Shown: piece by piece, positions 47,008-56,134 of the stretch
Numbering within the stretch: the first letter of the stretch is position 1
Layout of the letters: the number at the start of each line of letters is the position of its first letter
Origin: Nocardia uniformis NBRC 13702
GTDB taxonomy: Bacteria > Actinomycetota > Actinomycetes > Mycobacteriales > Mycobacteriaceae
NCBI RefSeq assembly: GCF_001613345.1
Contig: NZ_BDCE01000066.1
Coordinates: 50,366-114,365, forward strand
Direction: 5' to 3'
DNA length: 64,000 nt
Translations under genes and position numbers: made by a program
Notes under the pieces: generated by a model
Seen by the model: only the letters and a program-made list of their open reading frames with translations
Told to the model about the DNA's origin: nothing
The model's database searches: none

Positions 47008-47013
47008 GTACGC

Positions 47014-47043
47014 GTGAATTCTCCGGAGGCATCCAGACGATAG
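47014..47043 (+). CDS. Nine-residue leader peptide (putative attenuator)
   Basis: GTG at 47014 opens nine codons, (M)NSPEASRR, ending at TAG 47041-47043. It begins at the predicted transcription start and its stop codon adjoins the first base of an 11-bp hairpin. This layout (leaderless peptide, hairpin, then efflux gene) is that of ribosome-mediated attenuators controlling antibiotic-resistance genes. Translation is inferred, not shown. Confidence 0.5.
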   Translation: MNSPEASRR

Positions 47044-47068
47044 CCGCCCGACCTGTGGGTCGGGCGGC
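47043..47068 (+). terminator. Attenuator hairpin
   Basis: GCCGCCCGACC (47043-47053) pairs perfectly with GGTCGGGCGGC (47058-47068) around TGTG. It lies 166 bases upstream of the efflux gene and not at a gene end, so it can act as a conditional terminator; a ribosome on the leader stop codon would cover its 5' arm. The rest of the 46890-47233 gap holds no other clear gene. Confidence 0.6.
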
Positions 47069-47233
47069 GTTGTGAGTACGTTCTCGCCGGTCGCTGCGCG
47101 ACTGGAGGCGGGAGTATTTCGCGACGCCGGATGTTGGTTCTTCGCGGTCGGGTGATGGTTCACCCGATTCCGCGACTGTCCCGGGCGCTGCCGATATCTG
47201 TGGTGCGCCCTGTATCCGGAAGTTGTCTTTCCT

Positions 47234-48451
47234 ATGCCCATTGTGGTTTTCGTATTGGCTGTCGCTGTGTTCGCACAGGGCACATCCGAGTTCATGGTGT
47301 CGGGATTATTGGGGCAGATCACCGTCGACGTCGGGGTTTCGCTCGGCGCCGCGGGTCTGCTGACTTCGCTTTTCGCCATCGGCATGGTGGTGGGGGCACC
47401 GGTAATGGCGATGGTGGCGGGTCGGTTGCCGGTCAGATATTCGGTGACGGCGTTCCTGGCGCTGTTCTGCGTCGCCCATATCATCGGTGCGCTGGCGACG
47501 GACTTCACGCTGCTGCTGGTGACACGCATCGTCGCGGCGGTCGCCAATGCCGGATTCCTGGCGACCGCATTGGCGGCCCTGCCACGGCTGGTCGGGCCGA
47601 CTCTGATCGGGCGCGCCACCGCCGTCATCGTGTCCGGAGTGACCGTGGCCTGTATCGCCGGAGTACCGGCGGGGACGCTGCTGGGACAGGTGTGGGGATG
47701 GCGTTCGGCATTCTGGGCAGTGGCTGTCATCAGCGCGGCGGCCCTGGTACCGGTGTGGCTGATGGTTCCCCGCGGTACGCACGAGGCCGATCGGGTGAGC
47801 GCGATCGGACCGTCGATGCGCAGCGAATGGATGGTGCTGGGTAAACGGCCGGTCCGTGCCGCCATTGTGGCCGGTGCGCTGGTCAACGCCGCAACGTTTG
47901 CCGGGTTCACCTATCTCGGCACGATTACCGCCGAAACCACCGGGACGGAAGGCCGGTGGATTCCGGTCGTGCTGGCACTGTTCGGTATCGGTTCGTTCGC
48001 GGGCGTGACGCTTACCGGCCGCTACAGCGACCACCATCGAGGGCGGATCGTCATGGTCGGCACAGCCGTACTGGTCGGGGTCTGGACGCTGGCCGCACTG
48101 ACCGCGCACACCCTGATCGGGCTGGCGATCATGGCGGTGGTCGCCGGTGCCGTCGCGTTCGGTGTCGGGTCGACGCTGATCGCTTCGATCGTGCGGGCCG
48201 CCGCACCCACCGCGCCGCGAATCGCGGGGGCGTTGGCGACTACCGCGCTCAATATCGGGGCGGTCCTCGGCCCCGCCACCGCCGGTGTGGTCGTCGATCG
48301 CACCGATCAGCCCACGATGGCGCTGTGGTGCGGCGCCGTGTTCACCCTGGCGGCGACGGCCGTTGTGCTGGTGGGCCATTGGCGCGGCGTTGGGCAGCGT
48401 CACGACCTGGGGGATGGAAATTCAGTTGCCGAATCTGTCGGTGGCCGATGA
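47234..48451 (+). CDS. MFS efflux transporter, chloramphenicol-exporter (Cmx/CmlR/CmrA) type
   Basis: 405 residues, 12 membrane helices, DHA1 group. The N terminus FVLAVAVFAQGTSEFMVSGL and the following LLTSLFAIGMVVGAPVMAMV are the family hallmark, and VSGVTVACIAGVPAGTLLGQ, GWRSAFWAV contains motif C in helix 5. Related proteins export chloramphenicol in Rhodococcus and Streptomyces. Drug proton antiport is expected; the actual substrate is unproven. It is preceded by a putative leader-peptide attenuator and followed after 66 bases by a second efflux gene. Confidence 0.87.
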   Translation: MPIVVFVLAVAVFAQGTSEFMVSGLLGQITVDVGVSLGAAGLLTSLFAIGMVVGAPVMAMVAGRLPVRYSVTAFLALFCVAHIIGALATDFTLLLVTRIVAAVANAGFLATALAALPRLVGPTLIGRATAVIVSGVTVACIAGVPAGTLLGQVWGWRSAFWAVAVISAAALVPVWLMVPRGTHEADRVSAIGPSMRSEWMVLGKRPVRAAIVAGALVNAATFAGFTYLGTITAETTGTEGRWIPVVLALFGIGSFAGVTLTGRYSDHHRGRIVMVGTAVLVGVWTLAALTAHTLIGLAIMAVVAGAVAFGVGSTLIASIVRAAAPTAPRIAGALATTALNIGAVLGPATAGVVVDRTDQPTMALWCGAVFTLAATAVVLVGHWRGVGQRHDLGDGNSVAESVGGR

Positions 48452-48517
48452 GATTGTTGGTCGCACGCCGTCATTACCGGCAGTTGAAAATATCCCGAAG
48501 CGAAGGACATCCCTGTC

Positions 48518-50077
48518 GTGGAAACCGCTGTCAGCACAACGCCATCAGAGGGACCCGGTAGGAGTCGCGCCGGGCGCAGCGAATGGATCGGGCTCAGTGT
48601 TCTGGCACTGGCGTGCCTGGTCTACTCGATGGATCTGACGGTGCTGCACCTGGCGGTTCCGGAGATCAGTGCGGTGCTGCACCCGACCAGTTCGCAATTG
48701 CTGTGGATTATCGACGTCTACGGATTCATGGTCGCCGGTCTGCTCATCACCATGGGCACGCTCGGCGATCGGATCGGGCGGCGGCGGCTGCTGCTCATCG
48801 GCGGCAGCGCATTCGGGATCGTGTCGGTGATCGCGGCCTTCGCCCCGACCGCCGAGATGCTGATTCTGTGCCGCGCGCTGCTCGGTATCGCCGGTGCGAC
48901 GCTCGCGCCGTCCACGCTCTCGTTGATCTTCAACATGTTTCGGGACCCACGGCAGCGGTCGGTGGCGGTCGGTGTGTGGGTGGGCGCGTTCTCCGCCGGT
49001 GGCGCGATCGGGCCGCTGTTCGGTGGCGTACTGCTGGAGCACTTCTGGTGGGGTTCGGTATTCCTGCTGGCGGTGCCCGCGATGGTGCTGCTGCTGGTCC
49101 TCGGGCCCAAAGTACTGCCGGAGTTCAAAGATCCGAATGCCGGGCGTCTCGATCTCCTGGGTGCGGCGCAGTCTGTGCTCACCATGATCGCACTCGTCTT
49201 CGCCATGAAACAGATCGCGCAGGACGGGGTGAGTGTCTCCGCGCTGGTGGCCCTTGCCATCGGCGTGGCGACGGGTGTGCTGTTCGTCCGGCGGCAGCTG
49301 TCGCGTCCGGATCCGATGCTCGATCTACGGCTGTTCCGGCTCGGTGCGTTCCGAACCGCGTTGACGGTCAATGTGATCGGCGTCTTCGTCGCCTTCGGGT
49401 ACTTCCTGTTCATCGCGCAGTACTTCCAGCTGGTGCTCGGGATGTCGCCATTACAGGCCGGAATCGCGATGGCTCCGTCGGGGATCGGTTTCATTGTCGG
49501 CTCGCAATTGGCGCCACGCATTGTGCGAGTCGTGCGGCCCGCCTACCTGATCGGTGGCGGTATGACCGTCGCGGCTGCCGGATTGGCCATGCTGACGCAG
49601 GCGTCGGTGAACGACGGTCCGGCGCTGGCGGTGGCGGCGTCACTGCTCATCTCGCTCGGCCTGGCCCCGGTATTCGGTATCACCACCGAGCTGATTGTCG
49701 GTTCGGCTCCGCCGGAGCAGGCCGGTGCGGCGTCGGGACTGTCCGAGACCGGCGCGGAACTCGGTGGTGCGCTGGGTATCTCGATTCTCGGCAGCCTGAG
49801 TATTGCCATCTACCGGGGCGACCTGACCGATCTGCCCGTCGGATTGTCGCCCGAGGCGAGCGAATCGGTCCGCGACACCCTCGGCGGGGCCGTGGCGGTC
49901 GCGGATTCACTACCGGAGCAGCTCGCGACGGCGGTCGTGGACGCGGCGCGCGATGCCTTCGTCCACGGCGTACACCTGACCGCTGGCATCGTCGCCGTGG
50001 CGGCCCTGGTGCTGGCGGCGATCTCCGCCGTCAAGCTGCGGCATATCCCGGCCGGAGACCTGCCCGGCCACGAATAA
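48518..50077 (+). CDS. MFS efflux transporter, DHA2 (14-helix) family
   Basis: 519 residues with 14 predicted membrane helices, like LfrA/SmvA/QacA. Motif D1 is LVYSMDLTVLHLAVPEI, motif A is GTLGDRIGRRRLLLIG, and motif C is GVWVGAFSAGGAIGPLFGG. Helix 1 carries the Asp expected for cation and dye exporters, so quaternary ammonium compounds, dyes or fluoroquinolones are likely substrates. GTG at 48518 lies 10 bases after GAAGGA. It probably shares the transcript of the upstream exporter and hence its attenuation. A strong terminator follows. Confidence 0.9.
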   Translation: METAVSTTPSEGPGRSRAGRSEWIGLSVLALACLVYSMDLTVLHLAVPEISAVLHPTSSQLLWIIDVYGFMVAGLLITMGTLGDRIGRRRLLLIGGSAFGIVSVIAAFAPTAEMLILCRALLGIAGATLAPSTLSLIFNMFRDPRQRSVAVGVWVGAFSAGGAIGPLFGGVLLEHFWWGSVFLLAVPAMVLLLVLGPKVLPEFKDPNAGRLDLLGAAQSVLTMIALVFAMKQIAQDGVSVSALVALAIGVATGVLFVRRQLSRPDPMLDLRLFRLGAFRTALTVNVIGVFVAFGYFLFIAQYFQLVLGMSPLQAGIAMAPSGIGFIVGSQLAPRIVRVVRPAYLIGGGMTVAAAGLAMLTQASVNDGPALAVAASLLISLGLAPVFGITTELIVGSAPPEQAGAASGLSETGAELGGALGISILGSLSIAIYRGDLTDLPVGLSPEASESVRDTLGGAVAVADSLPEQLATAVVDAARDAFVHGVHLTAGIVAVAALVLAAISAVKLRHIPAGDLPGHE

Positions 50078-50090
50078 CCGAGCGGAAAAC

Positions 50091-50125
50091 GAAACGCCCC
50101 GGGCCGCAATGGCCCGGGGCGTTTC
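50091..50125. terminator. Strong bidirectional terminator
   Basis: A perfect 15-bp stem (50091-50105 with 50111-50125; core AAACGCCCCGGGCC) with a 5-base loop lies between the convergent efflux and aminotransferase genes. It has GAAA/TTTC ends on both sides. Confidence 0.9.
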
Positions 50126-50145
50126 ACATTCCCTCGCAGCGGACG

Positions 50146-51372
50146 TCAGCTGTCGAGCGCGTGACCGAAGGCCACGGCCATCTCGGCAACCTCTTGCTCG
50201 GTAATCACGAAGCTCGGCGAGATCTGCAAAGCGCCCTGCCCGGCGGCGCGCGTCGAGACACCGTGGGCGCGCAGGGTTTTCACCATACCCAGCGCCTCGC
50301 CAGGATCGGCGAGCTGCACCGCCGCCACCGCACCCAGCCCACTGCGCACCTCCGCCACCCGCGCATGCGCGGCCAGCGGCGAGAAGTGTTCGTGCAGCAG
50401 CGATTCCAGGTTCTTGCTGGCATCGAGCAAATGTTCGCGCTCGATAATGTCGAGATTCGCCATGGCCGCCGCCGCGGACGCGGCATGGCCGCCGTAGGTG
50501 TAACCGTGGCGGAACCACACGCCGCCCGCGAAGAACGGTTCGGCGATATGCGGAGCCACGAAGACCGCACCCATCGGCAGGTACCCGGAGGTGAGGCCCT
50601 TGGCGGTGGTCATGATGTCGGGCTGCAGATCGAAACGCGAAGAGGCGAACCAGGATCCGCCGATCCGGCCGAAGCCGGTGACGACCTCGTCGGCCACGAA
50701 CAGAATATTGTGCTCACGGCAGATGCGACGCACCTCGGTGAGGTAGCCGTCCGGCGGCAGGTACACCCCGCCCGCGCCGATAATCGGCTCGGCGAAGAAG
50801 GCGGCAATGCGGTCCGCGCCGAGGTCGGCAATGAGCGCGGTCAGTGCGGCCGGGTCGTCCCAGGCGATGGTGCGCGCGTCGGCCATGAGTTCGCCGTAGC
50901 CCTCGCGGTTCACCGGAATGCCCGCGAGCGCGGTGCCCGCGACATGCATGCCGTGGTAGGCGCGCTGACGGCCGACAATAATGCTCTTTTCCGGCTTGCC
51001 CTGTTCGTGCCAGTATCGGCGCGCCATCTTGGCGGCGGTGTCGATACCGTCGGAGCCGCCGGAGGTGAAGAAGATCTTGCTGCCGGGTACCGGCGCGATG
51101 GCCGACAGTCGCTCGGCGAGCTCGCGCAGCACCGGCGAGGCCAGGTCACCGAAGTTCGAGTAGTGGGCGATATCGCCCAACTGCTTGGCCACGGCGTCGG
51201 CGATCTCGCGCCGCCCGTGCCCGACATTGGTGAACCACAGCCCGGCCGTGGCATCGAGATACCGATTCCCGGCCTCGTCCCAGATCTGAGCGCCCTCCCC
51301 ACGCGCCACCACGAACGCACCATCGCGCTCCACCGCACCCATATCGGCGAAGCCGTGCCACAGCGAACCCAT
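50146..51372 (-). CDS. Class III (omega) aminotransferase
   Basis: 408 residues, fold-type I PLP enzyme. The cofactor phosphate site is SGGSDGIDTAAKMARRYW, the ring-stacking segment is RQRAYHGMH, the acidic pyridine contact is FVADEVVTGFGRIG, and the Schiff-base Lys is in TTAKGLTSGYLPMGA. Relatives move amino groups between omega-amino acids (beta-alanine, GABA) and pyruvate or 2-oxoglutarate. ATG at 51372 follows GAGGGAGG. It is the last minus-strand gene next to the inositol operon but has its own ribosome site and is separated by a hairpin. A link to malonate semialdehyde, a product of inositol breakdown, is a guess. Confidence 0.85.
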   Translation of the reverse strand: MGSLWHGFADMGAVERDGAFVVARGEGAQIWDEAGNRYLDATAGLWFTNVGHGRREIADAVAKQLGDIAHYSNFGDLASPVLRELAERLSAIAPVPGSKIFFTSGGSDGIDTAAKMARRYWHEQGKPEKSIIVGRQRAYHGMHVAGTALAGIPVNREGYGELMADARTIAWDDPAALTALIADLGADRIAAFFAEPIIGAGGVYLPPDGYLTEVRRICREHNILFVADEVVTGFGRIGGSWFASSRFDLQPDIMTTAKGLTSGYLPMGAVFVAPHIAEPFFAGGVWFRHGYTYGGHAASAAAAMANLDIIEREHLLDASKNLESLLHEHFSPLAAHARVAEVRSGLGAVAAVQLADPGEALGMVKTLRAHGVSTRAAGQGALQISPSFVITEQEVAEMAVAFGHALDS

Positions 51373-51514
51373 CAGCACCTCCCTCAGCCCCGCCGCCCAC
51401 ACCTCGCAGACGACGCATTTCAGGCAATCACTGCAACGGTAGCGGGGGCGGGAGGTGAAACCGGCACCGGCATCCCGGCAGTGTGAGCGAATCGACCGCT
51501 ATCGGCGCCGGTGG

Positions 51515-51533
51515 CCGGGGCTACCGGCCCCGG
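51515..51533 (-). terminator. Hairpin after iolD
   Basis: CCGGGGC (51515-51521) pairs with GCCCCGG (51527-51533) around 5 bases, 3 bases beyond the iolD stop. It is a likely end or partial end of the inositol operon. Confidence 0.55.
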
Positions 51534-51535
51534 AT

Positions 51536-53380
51536 TCAAGCCGGTCGTGTGTGCCGGACCTGTTGCGGCTTGGCCTCCTCGTAGGCGGTGCGGCCCGAAA
51601 GATGCTCGGGCACGCCGACTTCCCACCACGCGCCCGATTCGGTCCAGGTCGAGGACTGGGTGCGGACAATGACGACCGCTGGCCGGCGTTCGGCAACGGC
51701 GGCGGCGCGGGCGCGGGTATAGGCGATGCGGAATTGCACCAGGTCAACGGCGGTGAACACCACACAACCCATGGAGTGGGCGTGGGCGGCGAAATCGACG
51801 CGGGGTGGGCGGGGGTGGTTGGTGCGACAGTCGGCGTAGAAGTTGTTGTACGGCTCGCCGCCCTGGTTCTGCTGTAGGCGGCCGATGACCGCGTAGCCGT
51901 CGTTATCGCAGACCACCGCGACCATGGGGTGACCGGCGAAGGCGGCGGAGAAGAGTTCGGAATTGAGCATGAGGTAGGAGCCGTCACCGAGCATGGTGGT
52001 GACCAGGCCTCGGCTGTGGGTCATGGCCGCGCCCCAGGCGCCCGCGAGTTCATATCCCATACAGGAGAACCCGTATTCGACATCCATGGTGGGTTCGCCC
52101 CCGGTGGCCCGCCAGCCGCCGATGAGTTCGCCGGGTAGGCCGCCGGAGGCCGTCATGACGTAGTCGGTGGGAGCATTGAGGTCGTTCACGACACCCACGA
52201 GTTGGGCGTAACTCGGCAGGCCAGGGGTGGCGGCGCGCAGCTTGTCGATATGGGTATCCCATTCCGAACGCACCGTGGCGGCGCGCGCGGTCCAGCCGGG
52301 ATCGGCGCGCCAGCCGGTCATATGCGCGGCGAGATCCTCCAGGGTGACGTCGGCATCGCCGACCAGGTCGATCGCGCCGTGTTTCACCGCGTCGAAGCGG
52401 GCGGCATTGATATGGATGAGCCGCACATCGGGGTCGAAGACGGTCCAGGAGGCGGTGGTGAAGTCCTGCAGCCGGGTGCCGATGGCCAGCACCGCGTCGG
52501 CTCCGGCGGCCATGGAATTGGCAGACGCCGCGCCGGTGACTCCCAGCGGTCCGGCGTAGAGCGGATTGCCGTGTGCGACGAGCGTACGCCCGGCGGTCGT
52601 CTCGGTGACCGGAATACCGTGTCGCTCAGCGAATTCCAGCGCCCGCGTCCCGGCCCCGGAGTAGCGGACACCACCACCGAGCACCATGAGCGGCCGGTGG
52701 GCACGCCGCAATGCCGCCGCCCCTTCGGCAAGACTGTGCCGGTCGGCGCGCGGACGCGGGACGCGATGGACGACGGGTTCGAACAGCACATCCGGGAAGT
52801 CGTAGGTTTCGGCCTGCACATCCTGCGGCAGAGCGAGGGTGACCGGACCGGTGTCGGCCGGATCGGTGAGCACCCGCGCCACCTGCGGCAGCGTCGCGAG
52901 GAGCTGTTCGGGCCGGGTAATGCGGTCGAAGTACCGGCTCACCGCCCGGAACGCGTCATTGACCGTGACCGTCGGATCGCCGAAATGCTCCACCTGCTGC
53001 AATACCGGATCCGGTGCACGACTGGTGAAGGTGTCACCGGGTAGCAGAAGCAGCGGCAGCCGGTTGGCATGCGCCACACCGGCGGCCGTCACCATATTGA
53101 GCGCACCCGGTCCGATCGACGAGGTGGCGACCCCGACCTGGCGCCGATGGGTGGCCTTGGCAAGGCCGACCGCGGCGAGCGCCATGCCCTGTTCGGTATG
53201 CCCGCGCCACACCGGCATGACATCGCGCCGCTCCTCCAGCGCGGTACCGAGTCCGAGCACATTGCCGTGCCCGAAAATGGCGAAGACCGCGGGGAACATG
53301 GGCACTTCACGGCCGTCGAGGGTTTCCGAATGCTGAGCGATCAGCCAGGCCACCAAGGCCTGCGCGGTTGTGAGTTTCAT
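51536..53380 (-). CDS. iolD: 3D-(3,5/4)-trihydroxycyclohexane-1,2-dione hydrolase
   Basis: 614 residues, thiamine-diphosphate enzyme that opens the ring of trihydroxycyclohexanedione to 5-deoxyglucuronate in myo-inositol breakdown. The N-terminal PYR domain contains GREVPMFPAVFAIFGHGNVL and RGHTEQGMALAAVG with its catalytic Glu. The C-terminal PP domain has EYGFSCMGYELAGAWGAAM and the TDP motif GDGSYLMLNSE. DNDGYAVIGRLQQNQGGEPY is specific to IolD. AAGGA lies upstream of the ATG. It follows iolB after 47 bases. Confidence 0.95.
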   Translation of the reverse strand: MKLTTAQALVAWLIAQHSETLDGREVPMFPAVFAIFGHGNVLGLGTALEERRDVMPVWRGHTEQGMALAAVGLAKATHRRQVGVATSSIGPGALNMVTAAGVAHANRLPLLLLPGDTFTSRAPDPVLQQVEHFGDPTVTVNDAFRAVSRYFDRITRPEQLLATLPQVARVLTDPADTGPVTLALPQDVQAETYDFPDVLFEPVVHRVPRPRADRHSLAEGAAALRRAHRPLMVLGGGVRYSGAGTRALEFAERHGIPVTETTAGRTLVAHGNPLYAGPLGVTGAASANSMAAGADAVLAIGTRLQDFTTASWTVFDPDVRLIHINAARFDAVKHGAIDLVGDADVTLEDLAAHMTGWRADPGWTARAATVRSEWDTHIDKLRAATPGLPSYAQLVGVVNDLNAPTDYVMTASGGLPGELIGGWRATGGEPTMDVEYGFSCMGYELAGAWGAAMTHSRGLVTTMLGDGSYLMLNSELFSAAFAGHPMVAVVCDNDGYAVIGRLQQNQGGEPYNNFYADCRTNHPRPPRVDFAAHAHSMGCVVFTAVDLVQFRIAYTRARAAAVAERRPAVVIVRTQSSTWTESGAWWEVGVPEHLSGRTAYEEAKPQQVRHTRPA

Positions 53381-53427
53381 GCGGATCGTCCTTCATCTTC
53401 GATGGCCGAGCGGCGGTGCGGACCGCC

Positions 53428-54315
53428 CTATCTGATTCGTCCCTTGTGGTCGGTAACCGGGCAGCGTGGATCGGCCGGCTGGTCGGGCCATTCGGTCCGC
53501 ACCCAGGAGTGGGCGGGATCGTCGCAAAAGGCCATCGAACGCTCCGGTGCCGGTCCGGCCAGCACATTCAGGTAGTACATCGGGTACCCCGGCGCGGCGA
53601 TACAAGGCCCGTGATATCCGTGCGGCACCAGGAAAACATCACCGTCGCGGACGACCACGTTCTCATCCAGGGTGCCGTCGGCCGTGTAGGTGCGGTGCAT
53701 ACCGAAACCCTCGGGCGCGGGTGTGCGGCCGTCACGTCCGGCAATGCGGAAGTAGTAGATCTCCTCGTTCACCACCTCACAGTCGCTGGCCTCGTCGTGC
53801 TTGTGCGGTGGGTAGGAGGACCAGTTGCCGTCCGGGGTGATCAGTTCGCAGGCATTGAGTTTGTCGGCATGCTCCCAGACGCCGGGCGATCCGAAGTTGG
53901 TGACCTGCCGGGTGGCGCTACCCGCGCCGCGCACCTCGACCGGAATATCCTCGGCGGGACCATATTTCGGTGTGAGCCGTCGAGTGCAGCGAGCCATGGG
54001 CAGGGCGACTTCCAGCCCCGCGGTGGTGGACAGTTCCACCTCGGCGTCACGCGGCACGTAGACGAAGTCGGTGACCCGGGTGAATACCGAGTCCCGGCCG
54101 TCCAATTCGAAGGTCTGCCCATCGACCCGCACGGTGCAGGACCCCGCCAAGGGCAGCACGAAGGCCTCGAACTCATCGGTGCGCAGCGTGCGGGTTTCCC
54201 CTGGCACGAGGCGCAGCACCCGCAGTCCGGTGTAGTTCCAGCCCGCCGTCTGCGGCGTGAGCAGGACGGGATCGCTTCCCGTGCCGAGGCTTCCGGCCCG
54301 ACGATGCAGTTTCAT
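53428..54315 (-). CDS. iolB: 5-deoxy-glucuronate isomerase
   Basis: 295 residues; isomerises 5-deoxyglucuronate to 2-deoxy-5-ke-gluconate in inositol catabolism. Bicupin fold: NWSSYPPHKHD contains metal-binding His residues, followed by EEIYYFRIAG (metal Glu) and DVFLVPHGYHGPCIAAPGYP (last metal His). The family length is about 270-300. Its ATG overlaps the stop of the aldolase gene by 4 bases. Confidence 0.95.
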   Translation of the reverse strand: MKLHRRAGSLGTGSDPVLLTPQTAGWNYTGLRVLRLVPGETRTLRTDEFEAFVLPLAGSCTVRVDGQTFELDGRDSVFTRVTDFVYVPRDAEVELSTTAGLEVALPMARCTRRLTPKYGPAEDIPVEVRGAGSATRQVTNFGSPGVWEHADKLNACELITPDGNWSSYPPHKHDEASDCEVVNEEIYYFRIAGRDGRTPAPEGFGMHRTYTADGTLDENVVVRDGDVFLVPHGYHGPCIAAPGYPMYYLNVLAGPAPERSMAFCDDPAHSWVRTEWPDQPADPRCPVTDHKGRIR

Positions 54316-55205
54316 CGCGCCGCCTCCAATGTCCTCGCGGCGGCATCCACGGCGGCGGCCACATCACCGTCGGGCGGGTAGAGCAGCGTTCGCCCGACCA
54401 CCAGCCCACGCACCACCTCGTGGCACAGCGCCGTACCCCACGAGGCGAGATCGGCGGCCGGGTCACCGGACGGCACACCACCGAGCACCACCACCGGCAG
54501 CGTCGTCGCCTCCAGCACCGAAATATCTTCGGGCGCTGGAATTTTCAGCCAGGTGTGCGCGGAGGTGATACCCAGCGCGGCCGCCACCGTAATGGCGCGC
54601 TGCAGCGACGCCGCATCCTTGCACATCACCAGGGAACCGGCATCGTCGCGCTGATAGGGCAGCGGTTCCACCATGGCCATCAGCCCGTGTGCCGCCAGCG
54701 AGGACACCGCGCGAGCGCACGCGTGCAGCGTCGGCGCGGTGCCCCAATCCGAATCCACCAGGCGCAGTAGCATTTTGCCGCCATCGAGCCCGAATTTGAC
54801 CAAGGATTCGGCGTCGTAGCCGGTGAAGCGGTCGTCGATCTCCCATTCGGCCCCGGCCAGGCCGCCACGATTCATGGAGCCGACGACGATCTTGTCGTGC
54901 AGGGCGTCGAGGAGGAGCAGTTCCTCGACAATGTCGGGGGAACCGAGCACGCCGTCCACCGCCGGATGCTCCAAGGCGATGAGCAGCCGTTCCAGGAGCG
55001 TGCGACGGTCGGCCATGGCGGTGCTGTCCGGGCCGACGCCGAGGGCACCGCGCGCGGGATGATCCGCCGCCACCAGGAACAGCGTGCCGCGTTCCGAGAG
55101 CAGCTGCGGTCGGCGACGTCGGTCGGCGTAGGCGCGTTGCACCGCTTCGGGTTCGGTGGCGCGCACGCGCAATAGTTGCTGCCAGCGCTCGTCGGTCAGG
55201 TGCAC
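54312..55205 (-). CDS. Cgl0158-family aldolase of inositol catabolism
   Basis: 297 residues, TIM-barrel aldolase type. FLVAADHPARGALGVG is the first strand and loop, KIVVGSMNRGGLAG follows, and KFGLDGGKMLLRL gives the Lys-bearing strand; late segments HTWLKIPAPEDI and VVLGGVPSGDP match the DeoC/class I aldolase pattern. A homologue (Cgl0158) lies in the Corynebacterium iol cluster. It most probably cleaves 2-deoxy-5-keto-gluconate-6-phosphate to dihydroxyacetone phosphate and malonate semialdehyde (the IolJ step). GTG at 55205 overlaps the iolC stop by 10 bases. Confidence 0.8.
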   Translation of the reverse strand: MHLTDERWQQLLRVRATEPEAVQRAYADRRRRPQLLSERGTLFLVAADHPARGALGVGPDSTAMADRRTLLERLLIALEHPAVDGVLGSPDIVEELLLLDALHDKIVVGSMNRGGLAGAEWEIDDRFTGYDAESLVKFGLDGGKMLLRLVDSDWGTAPTLHACARAVSSLAAHGLMAMVEPLPYQRDDAGSLVMCKDAASLQRAITVAAALGITSAHTWLKIPAPEDISVLEATTLPVVVLGGVPSGDPAADLASWGTALCHEVVRGLVVGRTLLYPPDGDVAAAVDAAARTLEAAR

Positions 55206-56134
55206 AGCAACTCCTCGATTTCGGCGGCGGTGGGCATGGCGTCGGCACAGGCCAGCCGCGACGCCACCAGTGCTCCCGCGGCATTGGCGTAGGTGGCGAT
55301 TCGATGCGGCTCCCAGCCCGCGAGCAGTCCGTGGACCAGTGCTCCCCCGAATCCGTCGCCCGCCCCGAGGCCGCAGACGACCTCGACCCGGCACGGCGGC
55401 ACCGTGGAGCGCTCGGATTCGGTGGCGACCAGGACGCCCTCGGCCCCGCGTTTGATCACCGCCAGCCGTACCCCGCGCGCCAGCAGTCGATCCGCCGCCG
55501 CGTCCGGATCATCGGTGCCGACCGCCACCCGGACCTCGGTGCGATTGCCCACCACCACATTCACGTGATCGAGCATCCACTCGATTTCGGTCCGGGCGGT
55601 GGATTCGTCGGGCCAGAACATGGGCCGGTAGTCGAGATCGAGCACGGTGTGACCGCGCCGCGCACGTCGGCGCAGTACCTCGCGCTGCGTCGAGCGCCCC
55701 GGCTCGGCACTGACGCCGGTGCCGGTGACCCAGAGCACCGGAACGGAATCCACCACCTCCCAGGGGATCTCATCCTCGGTCAGCGTCAGATCCGGTGCGA
55801 TGGGTGCCCGATAGAACAGCAGCGGTGGGTCGGCGGGTGGATTCAGTTCGCAGAACACCACGGGGGTGAGCAGCTCGGGCGCGGTCGACACGTAGCGCGC
55901 CGATACGCCGAATCCTTCCAGCGCGGTGCGCACGTAGTCGCCGAATCCGTCCGGCCCCACCTTGGTGAGCACCGCCGCCCGGCGACCCAGCCGTGACGCC
56001 GCGACCGCCACATTGGTGGCCGTACCGCCGAGGAATTTTGCGAAGGTGCGCACCTCGGCGAGGGGTACCCCGCTCTGCTCCGGATACAGGTCGACGCCGA
56101 CCCGTCCGACGGTGAGCACCTCCAGCCCGGTCAC
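55196..56134 (-). CDS. iolC: 5-dehydro-2-deoxygluconokinase
   Basis: 312 residues, PfkB/ribokinase family, phosphorylates 2-deoxy-5-keto-gluconate. FLGGTATNVAVAASRLG near the N terminus is the PfkB signature 1. The anion hole and catalytic Asp are in VCGLGAGDGFGGALVHGLL. The open frame reaches back to 56626 antisense to nothing coding in this phase; the GTG at 56134 (VTGLEVLTVGRVGVD) is supported by the GTGA overlap with the ABC ATPase stop and by homology of what follows. Confidence 0.92.
   Translation of the reverse strand: MTGLEVLTVGRVGVDLYPEQSGVPLAEVRTFAKFLGGTATNVAVAASRLGRRAAVLTKVGPDGFGDYVRTALEGFGVSARYVSTAPELLTPVVFCELNPPADPPLLFYRAPIAPDLTLTEDEIPWEVVDSVPVLWVTGTGVSAEPGRSTQREVLRRRARRGHTVLDLDYRPMFWPDESTARTEIEWMLDHVNVVVGNRTEVRVAVGTDDPDAAADRLLARGVRLAVIKRGAEGVLVATESERSTVPPCRVEVVCGLGAGDGFGGALVHGLLAGWEPHRIATYANAAGALVASRLACADAMPTAAEIEELLCT

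Noticed and set aside
48583..51486. A 967-residue plus-strand open frame
   Set aside because: It overlaps the DHA2 exporter in another frame and the aminotransferase antisense; composition (Arg, Gly, Ala) is that of a shadow frame.
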